Shown: positions 9,645 to 20,096, counted from the first letter of the stretch. The stretch: 64,000 nucleotides of DNA from Thalassotalea marina (GCF_014656435.1 NZ_BNCK01000005.1:124001-188000); one strand, 5' to 3'. The notes: generated from the sequence alone by a model not told the origin. Made by a program: numbers and translations.

Positions 9645-9980
9645 TTAATGTAAATGTTTGTGGCTATGCTTGAATGGACGGATCTTTCTTAGATCTTTAT
9701 TTCGGAAGGCTGTCAATACTGTTCCATTCGAGGACATAACAAGCTGGATTCCATTCATAGCTTTTAGCTCAGGTTTAATTGAGCCATATTTTTCAATTTC
9801 TTTATTCCCAATCACATAGTAGGTTGCACGTCTTGCGTGAATAACACGACCATATTGATAAGCCAGCATCACCTGCTTTTTAGATATCCCTCTTTGTCCT
9901 TCTCTTATTTGCGCGTGTTGGCTATTTGTTAGGTCTGGTATAACAAATAATCGATCTTGCTCTTTAACAATAAAGGCCAT
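9645..9980 (-). CDS. Small protein resembling DUF4258/BECR-fold family
   Basis: A 111-residue protein at the head of the operon, 47 bp before the vWA gene and preceded by a GAGGAAAA ribosome site. The pattern (SQHAQ with His22, RGISKKQV at 30-37, a beta-hairpin segment and the C-terminal MSSNGTVLTAFR) recalls DUF4258 proteins. Those are assigned to the BECR fold of small ribonuclease toxins. The tail is basic and His-rich (KHSHKHLH). I am not certain of the family: the match is by eye to a short pattern. If correct, it could be an RNase effector or a regulatory component. It might also be an unrelated small gene in the cargo. Confidence 0.5.
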   Translation of the reverse strand: MAFIVKEQDRLFVIPDLTNSQHAQIREGQRGISKKQVMLAYQYGRVIHARRATYYVIGNKEIEKYGSIKPELKAMNGIQLVMSSNGTVLTAFRNKDLRKIRPFKHSHKHLH

Positions 9981-10167
9981 AACGTTTTCCTCACATGATT
10001 AGATAATCTTGTAATGCGAGAACCAGACCAAAATAAAAAAACCTATAATTACAATTAGTTAAAAGAAAACACCAACATCGAAAACTAAAAAAAGTAACAT
10101 TTATTACATTTTGGTATTTATCTGTACAATACGTATCAAAGGGAAGTTAAAAAATACATATCAGATA
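9981..10167 (-). promoter_or_regulatory. Intergenic region with presumed promoter of the TerY-P operon
   Basis: This 187-bp AT-rich gap is the only sizeable space between druE and the seven-gene operon, so the operon promoter must lie here or transcription must read through from druE. On the minus strand TTGTAC and TAATAA are 17 bases apart (about 10100-10130) but match the consensus poorly. No sigma-54 (GG/GC) element and no clear druE terminator is seen. Confidence 0.35.
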
Positions 10168-13100
10168 TTACTCATACTTAATTGCAATATATGAATCATG
10201 ATTTGCAGCTTCTAACTTAAACGACCATTTTCTGACTGCATCAGCTTGACCAAATTCATCTTTAGTAAAATCAAAAGTGTTAAACCGGTATGGGTAACGT
10301 GTAGCCCAATAGCCCATCCCTTGATCAAATATGATCTTGACTTCACTTCCATCTTTCAGTTTTAAGAGTAAAAATCGACCATGTGGGAGATCCTTTGGCT
10401 CTGAAACTTCGGGATATACCGTTATTCCAAAGTTTTTACTAACCTGTGTATAAAAGTAAGGCTGATCAGAATGATTTTGCCAATTATCAGCAACACACAC
10501 AGGTGTTCTATTATCACGATCTCTTTTCGGGTATGCAGAGTAAAGCTCCAAATCAAATTCATTTGTTTTTTCTTTGATTGCAGCAACAAAGTTAATTATT
10601 AAGAATGAGCTTAAGGGAGAGACTAAGAACTTATCATAATAATAAGCACTCTCTATACCACATAATAATTTTCCTAAAAGACTATCGTCATGCTCTGATA
10701 TAAATGCTAATAGGTTGCTGCCAAAAGATTGGACATTGCAATTTAATCTTGCGCCTACGTTATCTATAACGGTTGCAGAGGTTAAAGATGACTGGCTTGA
10801 TATATTGTCAAGGTTGACCAGTTCAGCAACTAGTTCATTGCTACTTGAAAGGGTTGATTTAACAATAAGTGTATCTAACGGCTCACCCCAAGTTTCATTT
10901 GGGAAACAAGCATTTTTATCTAGCGTTCCCCAGGATTGAACGCTTTCACCTTTAATGACATCAAATAACATATGTCCACTTTCGATAGGTAGAACATCAT
11001 ACTCACTCGCATACCACTTAATACCCGGAACAAGATCTTTTTGAATGCTCCAAGCGATATCTGGCTGAAAGTTTTCAAGGTATTTTCTTTCGATATAAAT
11101 AGAGACATCTAAATTAGATACTGCAAGTTGATTAATCCAATTCCTATACTTCCACTCAGGCCAATCCCAGTCCTGTATGTCTCCACCAAGATATATTCGT
11201 ACACCTGTAACATCTGTATCTATAACTTTCGATATTAATAAGGACATTCTGTCCATTTCTGCTAAGGTGTCATTACCAAACAACCTCAGTTCATTAGGCA
11301 ACCTTAACTTTTCAGTAAATTGAGAAGTTACCAAGAAATCATTAGCATAAACTCGATCTAAGTTATCAATTTCATGTTGTGTATCATAATCCAAAAGGCA
11401 TGCGTGACACGCTCCTTCACACCCTTTGTTGGTGCATGTCTCTAGGTAAGTCTTCGCTTCTTCTATTACTTCGGTAAAGTTATTTAATATTGATGTTGAA
11501 AAACCAGCTCCTTGTGAAGCCATATCATATAGAAATAAGCTTGTAGCTTTTAAACCACCACTTTGAGTTACATCACGAACAGCAACCCCTAACTCATTAG
11601 TTGTAATGCCAGCATGTTGAGCAAGTATTGTTCTTATCGCGACTCCAAGGGTATACATTAATTTAGAGTCAAATATAGCATTACCTGTACTTGGGTCATT
11701 AATTTGTATTTCGAAAATACTAGTTTGAACATCATGCCCCAACATAAATGGATGCGTCACTTTATTATCGATACCAAATTTACTTTGTTTGATGGCCCAA
11801 GAGTTGTCAGAGCCTTGGCAGTAAATACTGTTATCTACACTAGTACCCTGCAACCTTTTATGCTGTTTAGTTAATTTAGAAACACCCCCGTTGTTATCCA
11901 AAGCTTCAGCTCTACCGCAACACAAGCAAAGCGCATAACCTGCACCATTACCCGCATTATAATGAAACAGCTTTCCATTATCATTTGTCCGATATCGACC
12001 AAGCTCAGGGTTAGGTAGATGTTGCCAAGTAGCGTCTTCTAAGGATATTTTGGGCTCTTTGAATGGCAAATATTTGGGCTGCGTATAATCATTATGTAAT
12101 GGCGTACTATAATCGACAGTAAACCCTGACGGAACAATATATTCCTGCCATGTAATATCACTTGAACAACACTCAGGATTTGTACAATATTCAGGCTTAG
12201 TTAAAGAAGTACTTGTAGTGTGGCACTCATTACACTCCCAAGAAACTCGGAATAGCTGCTGTTCAGTAATTTCATTTTCACTAAACGGCATTTTCCAATT
12301 TAATTGCAAGCCTTGTGATTGATAGACAACGCTGTCCAATACAATTTCCGCACCTGGTGCATATTCCCTTAAAGCTACATCCAAACTTCGACTTGGATAG
12401 CCTCTTCGCTGGAATTTATTTTGTTTACTACCAACTGAATTCCGATTTTCTTTACTATCTTTACTGTTCGTTACAAGCGCAACAACGCCTGTAGGGAAAC
12501 CATACCCAGGTAAAAAACCACTTCCCGATAGTTCAGCTAACAAGTAATTTTCTTTTAAACGTTTTAATTGACCTGATAGTTTCCTTAGAGCTGCCTCACC
12601 AGCACCCGTGCTATCACAACGGCTCAATTGAAAACTTAAGGATTCATATTCTTTCATCCACTTATCACAAGATTCGAGCATTTCTTCCTGAACCATTGAA
12701 ACTAATCGTTTACATTCATAAAGGGAAAATACGGTTTCAAATCGCAGTTGAGATATACCTCCAAGTAACCTTTTATCAGTGAGCGCATCTGTTGAGCACC
12801 AATCTTGGAATTGTTGAATGACTGATTTTCCACCAGCTTCAGGCTCAAGAAAAAATGTACCTGCATGCATTTTCAAAATACTCTCATCTCTTTGATAAAT
12901 GGACATTAAAAAAGTTGAAAGTACTAGTGAATTGATATGCCTTAATACTAGAGGTTTACTATTTAGTGAGACAATAGGTACATTGATTGGTGTTTCAAAT
13001 GGCCATTTTGGGTAGGAGAATACACGTTCACCGTGTGGGGTAGATTTACAAAACGTTAATGCCATAGCAGTTGACTCTTGCCTACGACCAGCACGACCAG

Positions 13101-16100
13101 CTCTTTGTAAATAGTTCGCGGGACCAGGAGGAACATTATTCATAACAACCATTGAAAGGGAGCCTATATCAACCCCCATCTCCATCGTTGTTGAACAACT
13201 TAAAATTTGTATATTTCCAGATTTAAAGGCATTTTCTAATCCAGCTAAACGCGAACTTTGTTGTTGGGCAGAGTGCTCTGCCGCACGTATTAAGCTAACC
13301 CCCTCAAGAATACGGTCATTCAAATCACTCCAGTAACCTTGCTCCCTACCTTTTTCAATAAACTCTTCTGAAGTTAAATCATCTATCTTTGTACAGTACT
13401 CAAATCGTTCATCTTCATTTGGCAAATAAGGAGAGATACCTTTTAATGTAGTATCTAAAATTCGGCTAGTGTAGGGACACAACCAACCTTTAGTCATTAA
13501 TTGAGGAGCGGCTACCTTTTCAAAATTTAAGCGATAACCTCTATCTTTATAATCTTTAATTAATATATGTGTTTCTAGAAGTTTTTTCCAGGCATCCTCC
13601 AGCACATCATTGAATACTATACAGTTTTCTTTTGGGTTTAATCCTGTCGCTTTTGCCAACATTCGAACCAATCGATGCAGACTTCCTATTGGCTTAGCTA
13701 TAGGCCAATTACGTAGTGCTTTCTTTTCTATTTCATCTTTTGGTGAGTCATCAGAGCTAATTAGACTTCGAGGCATGATTCGTGCCCCCATCCAGTTCAA
13801 ATAATACTTGGGTATATCAACAAAGGTATTCTCACGAATCCAAAAATCTACACATATTTTTAGGAAGTCTTTCCAATCATCTAGGTTATTCAACCCTATA
13901 CTTCGCCATGACTGAGGCTCTTCGTTGATAGCATCAATAGCAGGATATGTTAATGCTACAAGCCCCATTGTTTCCAAACTATTTTGCGTCTTTGGTCTAC
14001 GAGCAAACTCTCGATATAAGAATAGTCTTGCTAAATTTTTTGGATCTGAAAGCAGTGATTCTTTATCTGCATATTCGCCTGTTTGTAACTGACCTTTTTT
14101 ATCATCTGTTAGTTCAGCTTCTATCGCACCAGAAAGTAACTGAACTTCATCAGTACTTGATAACTGCTCTACTAAATCAAACCACGAAACTGATGAGGTA
14201 TTTGATATTGAATCACGGTACTTAGGGACAGCATTCATGATCTCTTCGTCTGTTTTCCCCATAGACTTCAGAGCATCTATGATCCCCTGTGTCGATTCAT
14301 CCAACTCATTTTGTTCACTCAAATTTGCCAAACGGTGATAAACATAACTACGGACAAAGTTTCTCTCTGAGTCAAGTTGCATTTTTGCTGAAAAACGAGC
14401 CGTACCTTGTCGGCTATCAGTAAAAGTTATCATTCGTTTACCACGAAGATCTTTTACATCATCACTTTTTCCTGGGGCGTGTTCTAACATAGTAGGTACA
14501 ACAGTCCCCATCAAAAATGGTGCGCCAAGTATTGCTCGCTTAAAGTTCGTACCTGTTTGTTTTTCAACTTTCTCACAACAAGCACAACGTAAACCATCAT
14601 GATCATCGTTTGTAATAATGCTAATCGCGTGGCTACCATCTTCATAAGCAGATGAAAGTGCCATTGTTTTGAAGTTTAAATACCTAATTCCCTTTTCTGA
14701 TTTTAACGCAGAAAAGATTTGAGCATGCTTAGTCATTAGAACTTCACTTTCTGGCTCTTCTTGCTCTGAATCATCTAGTTGCATCTCGACTTCATCAGCA
14801 TAATCATCAAGTAACTCACCAATTCTTACACTTAATTGTCTCTTACCTCCAGATACAACTAATTCTTCAGCATTTAGAGAACTTGTTCCACATCCAGAGC
14901 AATGAGCCAACTCAAATACTGGTGCACCACAATCACAATGCCGCATCTCTTCAAGGTAAACTTTGCCAAATTCCCAACCACTTTCTAGCAAAGTGCCTTT
15001 TTTCTCAGGACACTGGTTATCAATACAGCTCCAAATCCCCTTTTGTGCTCGATGGAAAAAATGTGCTCTAACAGGTAAAAATGCCTGGGGATCACCATAC
15101 TGCCTCGAATATGCTTTCGCCATTAAATCAATCAGTAACAGCGCTTTTCTCTTATGATTAGTGGTTAACTTATTTTCCATCGGCCAAAGGACTTTAGCTA
15201 TATCAACTAAATTCATGGGCCTTTTCGTTAACTTTATTCTTAAACTTTTAGCTACTGGTGAGCTAGATAAGTAACTAAATAACTCTCCGCTATCTAATGA
15301 AGATGCATATTCAATATCTAGCTTCGCGGTAGAATCATTATCTTTTATAGCAGGGATTAACCTATCGCCATTAACTACATGAATTTGTGTTGTCTCAATA
15401 CCAGCTAGCTTCGCTAAGTAAGCCTTTAACTGCTTATTTGTTTCTTTTTGATTATTTTTATCACCAATTGTGGCTGATGTTGCCACGAAACGAACATCTC
15501 TAGGGTTTACTTTAAACGCGTGCATCACACGCGTTAACAATAAGGAAATCTCTGCTGCTTGCGACCCTACATAAGTATGTGCTTCATCTAATACTATCCA
15601 TTTGAGCTTACCTTCAGATTGCTGAATTATTGGTTGGTCTTCCTGTCTAACCAGCATGTATTCAAGCATTGTTGCGTTGGTTAACAGTATTGGTGGGGGA
15701 GTATTTCTAATAATCTCTCTATATCTAACCCTCTCAGGCGTATCTGCTTGCTCTTTCCTTAATATGTCTTTTTTAGGAGGCTTAGTATCAGTATCGCCAT
15801 TGTATAAACTATATTTAATTTTACCTTCAAATCCTCTTGTCCAAGAACTTAAACGCTCTCGTTGAGAATTTATTAGTGCATTTAATGGGTATAGAAAAAG
15901 TGCCTGTACCCCAACTAAATCATCTTCAGACTCTTCAGCTTGTTTTGCTAAATCGTTTAATAGTGGCACAAGGAAACACTCCGTTTTACCAGAACCGGTA
16001 CCACTTGTCACAACTACCGACTTAACATCATCATCCATTAAATAATCCCAAGCTTCTAATTGATGTTGATATGGTGGTCTAGCTTCTGGCCATGAATAGT

Positions 16101-16446
16101 CTTCCTTAATATCATTACAATACCGAGAAGCATGCTCCTCTTTGTAATCCTCTTTTTCAGCTGGTTTTGGCAATGGTGGGGTTGTTAAGTTATTAAAAAA
16201 AGAAGTGGATAATTTTTTCTTTTCAACTAAGTCTAACAGCGATGACTTTGATGGATTCCAACCAAACATTGCCTCAAAAATAGGATCTGCCAAAAGACTA
16301 TTCCCTTCTCCAAATCTTGCTGATAACTCTTGGTGAATATAGTTACGCAGAGATGAGTTTCGTAACCTCATTTTGCTCAATATTGCTTGAGAGCTTCGCT
16401 CACAAATATCTTCGTATAACTCAGTAAACGGAATATTCTTAGTCAT
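10168..16446 (-). CDS. druE: Druantia-type DruE: giant DEAH helicase with DUF1998-like C-terminus
   Basis: A 2092-residue helicase. Walker A TSGTGSGKT is at 147-155, DEAH at 287-290 and the SAT motif in FVATSATIGD. The second RecA domain has STTMEMGVDIGS and the arginine-finger motif VI YLQRAGRAGRR. Several CxxC-type zinc clusters lie in the middle (for example around HCDCG...HCSGCG), and near residue 1690 there is CTNKGCEGACHACLLDYD, the cysteine signature of DUF1998/MZB domains. Size (~2000 aa), helicase type and DUF1998 C-terminus match DruE, the hallmark of Druantia anti-phage systems; the single large partner upstream fits type III. The gene follows druH by 4 bp, so the two form one unit driven by the upstream sigma-54 promoter. 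Other DUF1998 helicases (DISARM, Dpd, MrfA) are alternatives, but they are usually much shorter and have other neighbours. Confidence 0.82.
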   Translation of the reverse strand: MTKNIPFTELYEDICERSSQAILSKMRLRNSSLRNYIHQELSARFGEGNSLLADPIFEAMFGWNPSKSSLLDLVEKKKLSTSFFNNLTTPPLPKPAEKEDYKEEHASRYCNDIKEDYSWPEARPPYQHQLEAWDYLMDDDVKSVVVTSGTGSGKTECFLVPLLNDLAKQAEESEDDLVGVQALFLYPLNALINSQRERLSSWTRGFEGKIKYSLYNGDTDTKPPKKDILRKEQADTPERVRYREIIRNTPPPILLTNATMLEYMLVRQEDQPIIQQSEGKLKWIVLDEAHTYVGSQAAEISLLLTRVMHAFKVNPRDVRFVATSATIGDKNNQKETNKQLKAYLAKLAGIETTQIHVVNGDRLIPAIKDNDSTAKLDIEYASSLDSGELFSYLSSSPVAKSLRIKLTKRPMNLVDIAKVLWPMENKLTTNHKRKALLLIDLMAKAYSRQYGDPQAFLPVRAHFFHRAQKGIWSCIDNQCPEKKGTLLESGWEFGKVYLEEMRHCDCGAPVFELAHCSGCGTSSLNAEELVVSGGKRQLSVRIGELLDDYADEVEMQLDDSEQEEPESEVLMTKHAQIFSALKSEKGIRYLNFKTMALSSAYEDGSHAISIITNDDHDGLRCACCEKVEKQTGTNFKRAILGAPFLMGTVVPTMLEHAPGKSDDVKDLRGKRMITFTDSRQGTARFSAKMQLDSERNFVRSYVYHRLANLSEQNELDESTQGIIDALKSMGKTDEEIMNAVPKYRDSISNTSSVSWFDLVEQLSSTDEVQLLSGAIEAELTDDKKGQLQTGEYADKESLLSDPKNLARLFLYREFARRPKTQNSLETMGLVALTYPAIDAINEEPQSWRSIGLNNLDDWKDFLKICVDFWIRENTFVDIPKYYLNWMGARIMPRSLISSDDSPKDEIEKKALRNWPIAKPIGSLHRLVRMLAKATGLNPKENCIVFNDVLEDAWKKLLETHILIKDYKDRGYRLNFEKVAAPQLMTKGWLCPYTSRILDTTLKGISPYLPNEDERFEYCTKIDDLTSEEFIEKGREQGYWSDLNDRILEGVSLIRAAEHSAQQQSSRLAGLENAFKSGNIQILSCSTTMEMGVDIGSLSMVVMNNVPPGPANYLQRAGRAGRRQESTAMALTFCKSTPHGERVFSYPKWPFETPINVPIVSLNSKPLVLRHINSLVLSTFLMSIYQRDESILKMHAGTFFLEPEAGGKSVIQQFQDWCSTDALTDKRLLGGISQLRFETVFSLYECKRLVSMVQEEMLESCDKWMKEYESLSFQLSRCDSTGAGEAALRKLSGQLKRLKENYLLAELSGSGFLPGYGFPTGVVALVTNSKDSKENRNSVGSKQNKFQRRGYPSRSLDVALREYAPGAEIVLDSVVYQSQGLQLNWKMPFSENEITEQQLFRVSWECNECHTTSTSLTKPEYCTNPECCSSDITWQEYIVPSGFTVDYSTPLHNDYTQPKYLPFKEPKISLEDATWQHLPNPELGRYRTNDNGKLFHYNAGNGAGYALCLCCGRAEALDNNGGVSKLTKQHKRLQGTSVDNSIYCQGSDNSWAIKQSKFGIDNKVTHPFMLGHDVQTSIFEIQINDPSTGNAIFDSKLMYTLGVAIRTILAQHAGITTNELGVAVRDVTQSGGLKATSLFLYDMASQGAGFSTSILNNFTEVIEEAKTYLETCTNKGCEGACHACLLDYDTQHEIDNLDRVYANDFLVTSQFTEKLRLPNELRLFGNDTLAEMDRMSLLISKVIDTDVTGVRIYLGGDIQDWDWPEWKYRNWINQLAVSNLDVSIYIERKYLENFQPDIAWSIQKDLVPGIKWYASEYDVLPIESGHMLFDVIKGESVQSWGTLDKNACFPNETWGEPLDTLIVKSTLSSSNELVAELVNLDNISSQSSLTSATVIDNVGARLNCNVQSFGSNLLAFISEHDDSLLGKLLCGIESAYYYDKFLVSPLSSFLIINFVAAIKEKTNEFDLELYSAYPKRDRDNRTPVCVADNWQNHSDQPYFYTQVSKNFGITVYPEVSEPKDLPHGRFLLLKLKDGSEVKIIFDQGMGYWATRYPYRFNTFDFTKDEFGQADAVRKWSFKLEAANHDSYIAIKYE

Positions 16447-16450
16447 TGAC

Positions 16451-19400
16451 CTAATCCTTGGAAATTAAAAAACTAGCTTGAAGAGCCAAGCTATACGCTT
16501 TATGAACCCACTCTCTATCCTCAGATAGTAACCTGGAAATTGCGACTTGTAAGAAACGACCAAACGGTTTATAACTCACAGGAAAGTCATCTTCTGAATC
16601 TAAATGCCCTGCGGCCCAGTAAGCGGTCAGTACTGGTAATTCCAACATGAAAAATTGATTTTTATATACATGCTCTGGAAGAGTTTGACTTATCAACAAG
16701 CAAAATAGCTTTTGAGGCAATACGGCTCTCATCAAATTTGGTTTTAGTTCGTGCCTGAATTCTTCATCTTTTCTAGCAGATTGAATTCTACAAATAAACT
16801 TGCCATTTTGGCGTTCGAACAATTCTTTTTTTGCCATATGAAAGGAATCAAATTGGTTTAATTTCCAATCATCATTGTGATTTTTAATCCAGTCACATGT
16901 TTTACCAGTTTTCTTGTATCTCAGAATATCAGCGATCGTTGCAAAGCCTTCACCTTTAGAGGATAGCTTTTCCAAAAAGTCTTCTATCTGCATCATCATT
17001 AGTTGTTGCGACAAAACAACATCGAGCCCTAAAGAAGAAACGTCACGTTCTATCCTAGCTATAAGACTATCCATAGCTGAGTACCAATGCTCTAAATCTA
17101 AACAAAACCAACTAAAAGGAAGCTGATTTTGTAGTTTCCAAACATCTTCAAACCATTCTTGCTCTGACTTTCTAAACAGTAACAATGCAAAAAGCTTGGG
17201 GTAATTAACCATATGAATAAATACATTAAATGTATTAGCTCTAACCAAGCTCAAAGCATCAATAAATATTTCTAATTCATTCCAAGCTTTGTGAGTCGGG
17301 TCTTGTTCCATTAGTCTTAAAACATCGTGAAACCATTTCAAATCATTACTTTTAATCGCACAAGATAATGTTTCATCGAAATCAACATTTTCACCAAAAA
17401 CCGTCACTACAGTAGGTTGAACTTTATGTTCAGGATCTGCAAAAACAAGCCAAGGACCAGTCTGTAAATCCTTAGGAACGACAAAAGACTTTCTGTTCTG
17501 TTCGTCATATTCAACATCCATAACAACTTCACTTTCATTGAGTTTCCACATTGGGCGAAGCTTTAAATTGATAGAATCTGGGTGTTTATGAGCATGGATA
17601 TTGCTGATGAAGAACTTTTCCTTGCTCCTTCTTTCATTAGAAACAGGAATAGCCAAATGTCTATCAGGGAATATTTTTGCTAAGTTACTACTGTACCCCA
17701 AAGCCTTATTTTCCACACGAAAACTAATAAAGTCCCATGTATCATCAGACTGTGCATACAAGGTATTAGCTAGTTTAATTAGTACCTGACAATCGATAAG
17801 CATTACAGGAGATATTTCAACATTTCCAAAACGTAAATGCTCATTTAAAGAAACTTTGATTTCATCACGCTGTTCTCCTCTGTTTTCCTTAATCAATACA
17901 GCATTAATCTTAAACCCCCAAATCGCACTTTCATTGTCACAAACAACTTTTAATGAGCATCGGTATAAATCATCAATACATGTTCGTTGATACTTTGTAA
18001 CAGGGCGTCCCGTATGTGAAATAAGGCAGAGGCCATTTTGGCCTGTGGGAATTTCAAAAGATAATGACCCCGAATTGGGCCAGCGTAAGTCAGCACTGAC
18101 AGAAGCGGCAATACCATTAGGCAACTGAATATCGAGTCTTTGTCCTAAAATAGCTGGCTCAACACTCCTTAGCCAACGTTCCTGAGATTGGCATAAAGCA
18201 ACACCATCATTTTTAAAATTAATGACATTGACTTCAAGTCTACCTGTGGCATTTAGGTGATGAGTAAAACTAGATTTTTCCGGAATAACATTCAAGTTTG
18301 ACTGCCAAAGTATGTCACCATCTTTACTCCAGATAACATTACCTCGACCAAATACATTATCAGCCTGCCATGCGCTAACTTTATCTTGCTCTTTGCTTTT
18401 CCAAAATAACTCTTCTACTGGAATCTCAGCAATATTACCGTCTAGGTTGGATAAAAGTGTTGGAAGTCCTTTATAAACTTTGTCATCGACAGCTAATGGT
18501 TCTAAAGAACCTTTTACCTGACACAAAACTACATTAGTACTAACGCAATCAGTAATAACTTTAAATGAACCATGAATAGTTGATACTTTCGCACTTCCAT
18601 ATACTTCATAAATCGATCGTTCAGAACCTGCAATAGTACCAACATGCTCGACTGTCGATAATGCATTTGAAGCCACAGGCTCTGCTGTAGAAACTATGTA
18701 TACTTTTTCATTATGACTTTTTACTGAACCCTGCCCAACGAACATCAAGCCTTTAGAAGCTGAAGCGAAAATCCAAGGCATTTCATTTGATAATGCCTCA
18801 CCTCGGTAGTAGATATTTGACGTTAGCTTTTTATCTTCACTCCATAACTCAAAACTTAGTTCATTTTGTGCTGGTTCTCCAAAGTAATTGACAGTTTTTC
18901 GAGATACTTGCCAACGTTCTGCTCCATCCGTTTTTAAATTAAAGGAAGCTGATAATTTTCTTTCGAGTGTCGAGCTTATGGAGTACATGTCAAAAAACTT
19001 AGGTAGCTCTGTATTTTCCAGTTGCTCATTAAGATCATCAGGATTTATGGTTGCATTTAAATGTATCAGCGCTTCTATATGCCACCCTTCTTGTCCCTCA
19101 CGTAAAAAGCGTGTAACTCTAATAGGATGCTTTTCTCTTTTTACAATGCTAGAAGCTCTTCTAAGTAATACTCGCATTAACTCCGTTGCTTCATCATCAT
19201 CCAAGAGAAACTTTAAATCGTTCTTCCATTTAGGTTTTTTAGCATCCAATTCCAACACAGGATCTTTTACAGCATAAAGGTGGTGTTCATCCCTTAACAA
19301 AATAAGATCGTCTAATAAGGATGCAGCTAGTTTAGCCAAGGAATCTTGCTGTAAGCTTTTCGGTAAGTTATGCAGGGATTCGGCCGCTAGTTCATACGAT

Positions 19401-19942
19401 GATTTACTAAGGTGAAAACGGCTATATTCTTCAATTAAGTTGATAAGATATTGTCTTAAATGAGTTTCATTTTCTCCTGTTAATATTGCTCTTGGAAACC
19501 CCCCTTGACAAAATAAAGTAGCGAAATACTCATCTCTAGTGGTATCAAAAATAGTCTGTTTCCAGGAATCTAAACCTCTTTCCACAGCTCCTCGAACGGA
19601 TGACTGATAATAAGGGCGGTAATCCCTAATACCTAAACTATCGAAAAGTGGTTGCCACTTATCTCTTCCACCACCGTAATTTCTTTGTAGCCATGTTGCT
19701 GAATACAGAACAAACAATTTATCAAATATAATTGAAGCGTTAAAAACGACGCTAGGTGACTTCCCCCCCAGCATATTCTTTAGTTTTAATCGAAGAGAAG
19801 TAAGCTCTTCATCCGTTACTTTATAGGCCCAAATTGGTTTACCTAAAAGGCTTTGGCGTGGTGAAACATCTAGGAATTCTCTTTCCCATTGTTGCAAATC
19901 GCAAATACCAGTTAACGGTTGGGTTGAACTAGAAATATTCAT
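16451..19942 (-). CDS. druH: Druantia type III-like DruH, large protein of unknown fold
   Basis: A 1163-residue protein read from ATG 19942, chosen because AAAAGGAGGT lies 9 bases upstream; an ATG eight codons earlier would overlap that ribosome site. No enzymatic motif can be recognised by eye. The middle (~400-800) is rich in beta-strand-like stretches and the C-terminal third looks helical. The identification rests on context: a ~1150-aa partner immediately before a ~2100-aa DUF1998 helicase is the gene plan of Druantia type III (druH-druE). DruH function is not known to me. It is the first gene after the sigma-54 promoter at 20072-20087. A profile search against DruH would settle the name. 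Confidence 0.72.
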   Translation of the reverse strand: MNISSSTQPLTGICDLQQWEREFLDVSPRQSLLGKPIWAYKVTDEELTSLRLKLKNMLGGKSPSVVFNASIIFDKLFVLYSATWLQRNYGGGRDKWQPLFDSLGIRDYRPYYQSSVRGAVERGLDSWKQTIFDTTRDEYFATLFCQGGFPRAILTGENETHLRQYLINLIEEYSRFHLSKSSYELAAESLHNLPKSLQQDSLAKLAASLLDDLILLRDEHHLYAVKDPVLELDAKKPKWKNDLKFLLDDDEATELMRVLLRRASSIVKREKHPIRVTRFLREGQEGWHIEALIHLNATINPDDLNEQLENTELPKFFDMYSISSTLERKLSASFNLKTDGAERWQVSRKTVNYFGEPAQNELSFELWSEDKKLTSNIYYRGEALSNEMPWIFASASKGLMFVGQGSVKSHNEKVYIVSTAEPVASNALSTVEHVGTIAGSERSIYEVYGSAKVSTIHGSFKVITDCVSTNVVLCQVKGSLEPLAVDDKVYKGLPTLLSNLDGNIAEIPVEELFWKSKEQDKVSAWQADNVFGRGNVIWSKDGDILWQSNLNVIPEKSSFTHHLNATGRLEVNVINFKNDGVALCQSQERWLRSVEPAILGQRLDIQLPNGIAASVSADLRWPNSGSLSFEIPTGQNGLCLISHTGRPVTKYQRTCIDDLYRCSLKVVCDNESAIWGFKINAVLIKENRGEQRDEIKVSLNEHLRFGNVEISPVMLIDCQVLIKLANTLYAQSDDTWDFISFRVENKALGYSSNLAKIFPDRHLAIPVSNERRSKEKFFISNIHAHKHPDSINLKLRPMWKLNESEVVMDVEYDEQNRKSFVVPKDLQTGPWLVFADPEHKVQPTVVTVFGENVDFDETLSCAIKSNDLKWFHDVLRLMEQDPTHKAWNELEIFIDALSLVRANTFNVFIHMVNYPKLFALLLFRKSEQEWFEDVWKLQNQLPFSWFCLDLEHWYSAMDSLIARIERDVSSLGLDVVLSQQLMMMQIEDFLEKLSSKGEGFATIADILRYKKTGKTCDWIKNHNDDWKLNQFDSFHMAKKELFERQNGKFICRIQSARKDEEFRHELKPNLMRAVLPQKLFCLLISQTLPEHVYKNQFFMLELPVLTAYWAAGHLDSEDDFPVSYKPFGRFLQVAISRLLSEDREWVHKAYSLALQASFLISKD

Positions 19943-19950
19943 AAACACAC

Positions 19951-19960
19951 ACCTCCTTTT
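19951..19960 (-). promoter_or_regulatory. Strong ribosome binding site of druH
   Basis: On the minus strand AAAAGGAGGT ends 8-9 bases before ATG 19942. It is close to a perfect anti-16S match and decides the druH start over the upstream ATG at 19966. Such a strong site suggests high translation once the gene is switched on. Confidence 0.85.
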
Positions 19961-20071
19961 ATGCATTTATCAAATGCAGCAAGCAGATGTAACTCAGGCC
20001 ATTTGGTTTGGATGTGCTCAAAATTCATTGATTGCTTCATTCCTTATTATTCCTTGTGTCGCTTCCTATAT

Positions 20072-20087
20072 GGCAAGCACAATGCCA
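20072..20087 (-). promoter_or_regulatory. Sigma-54 (RpoN) -24/-12 promoter for druH-druE
   Basis: On the minus strand the sequence TGGCATTGTGCTTGCC matches the RpoN consensus TGGCAC-N5-TTGC at the invariant GG and GC with the exact required spacing, and also at the flanking T, CA and TT. The expected transcription start is near 20061, giving a leader of about 120 bases before druH. The element begins 10 bp after the stop of the sigma-54 activator gene, which is the arrangement expected for a promoter controlled by that activator. Confidence 0.85.
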
Positions 20088-20096
20088 AATTCTAAA

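Noticed and set aside
10168-19942. DISARM or Dpd system
   Set aside because: No methylase, SNF2, PLD or queuosine-related genes are nearby; the ~2100-aa helicase with a single ~1160-aa partner fits Druantia III better.
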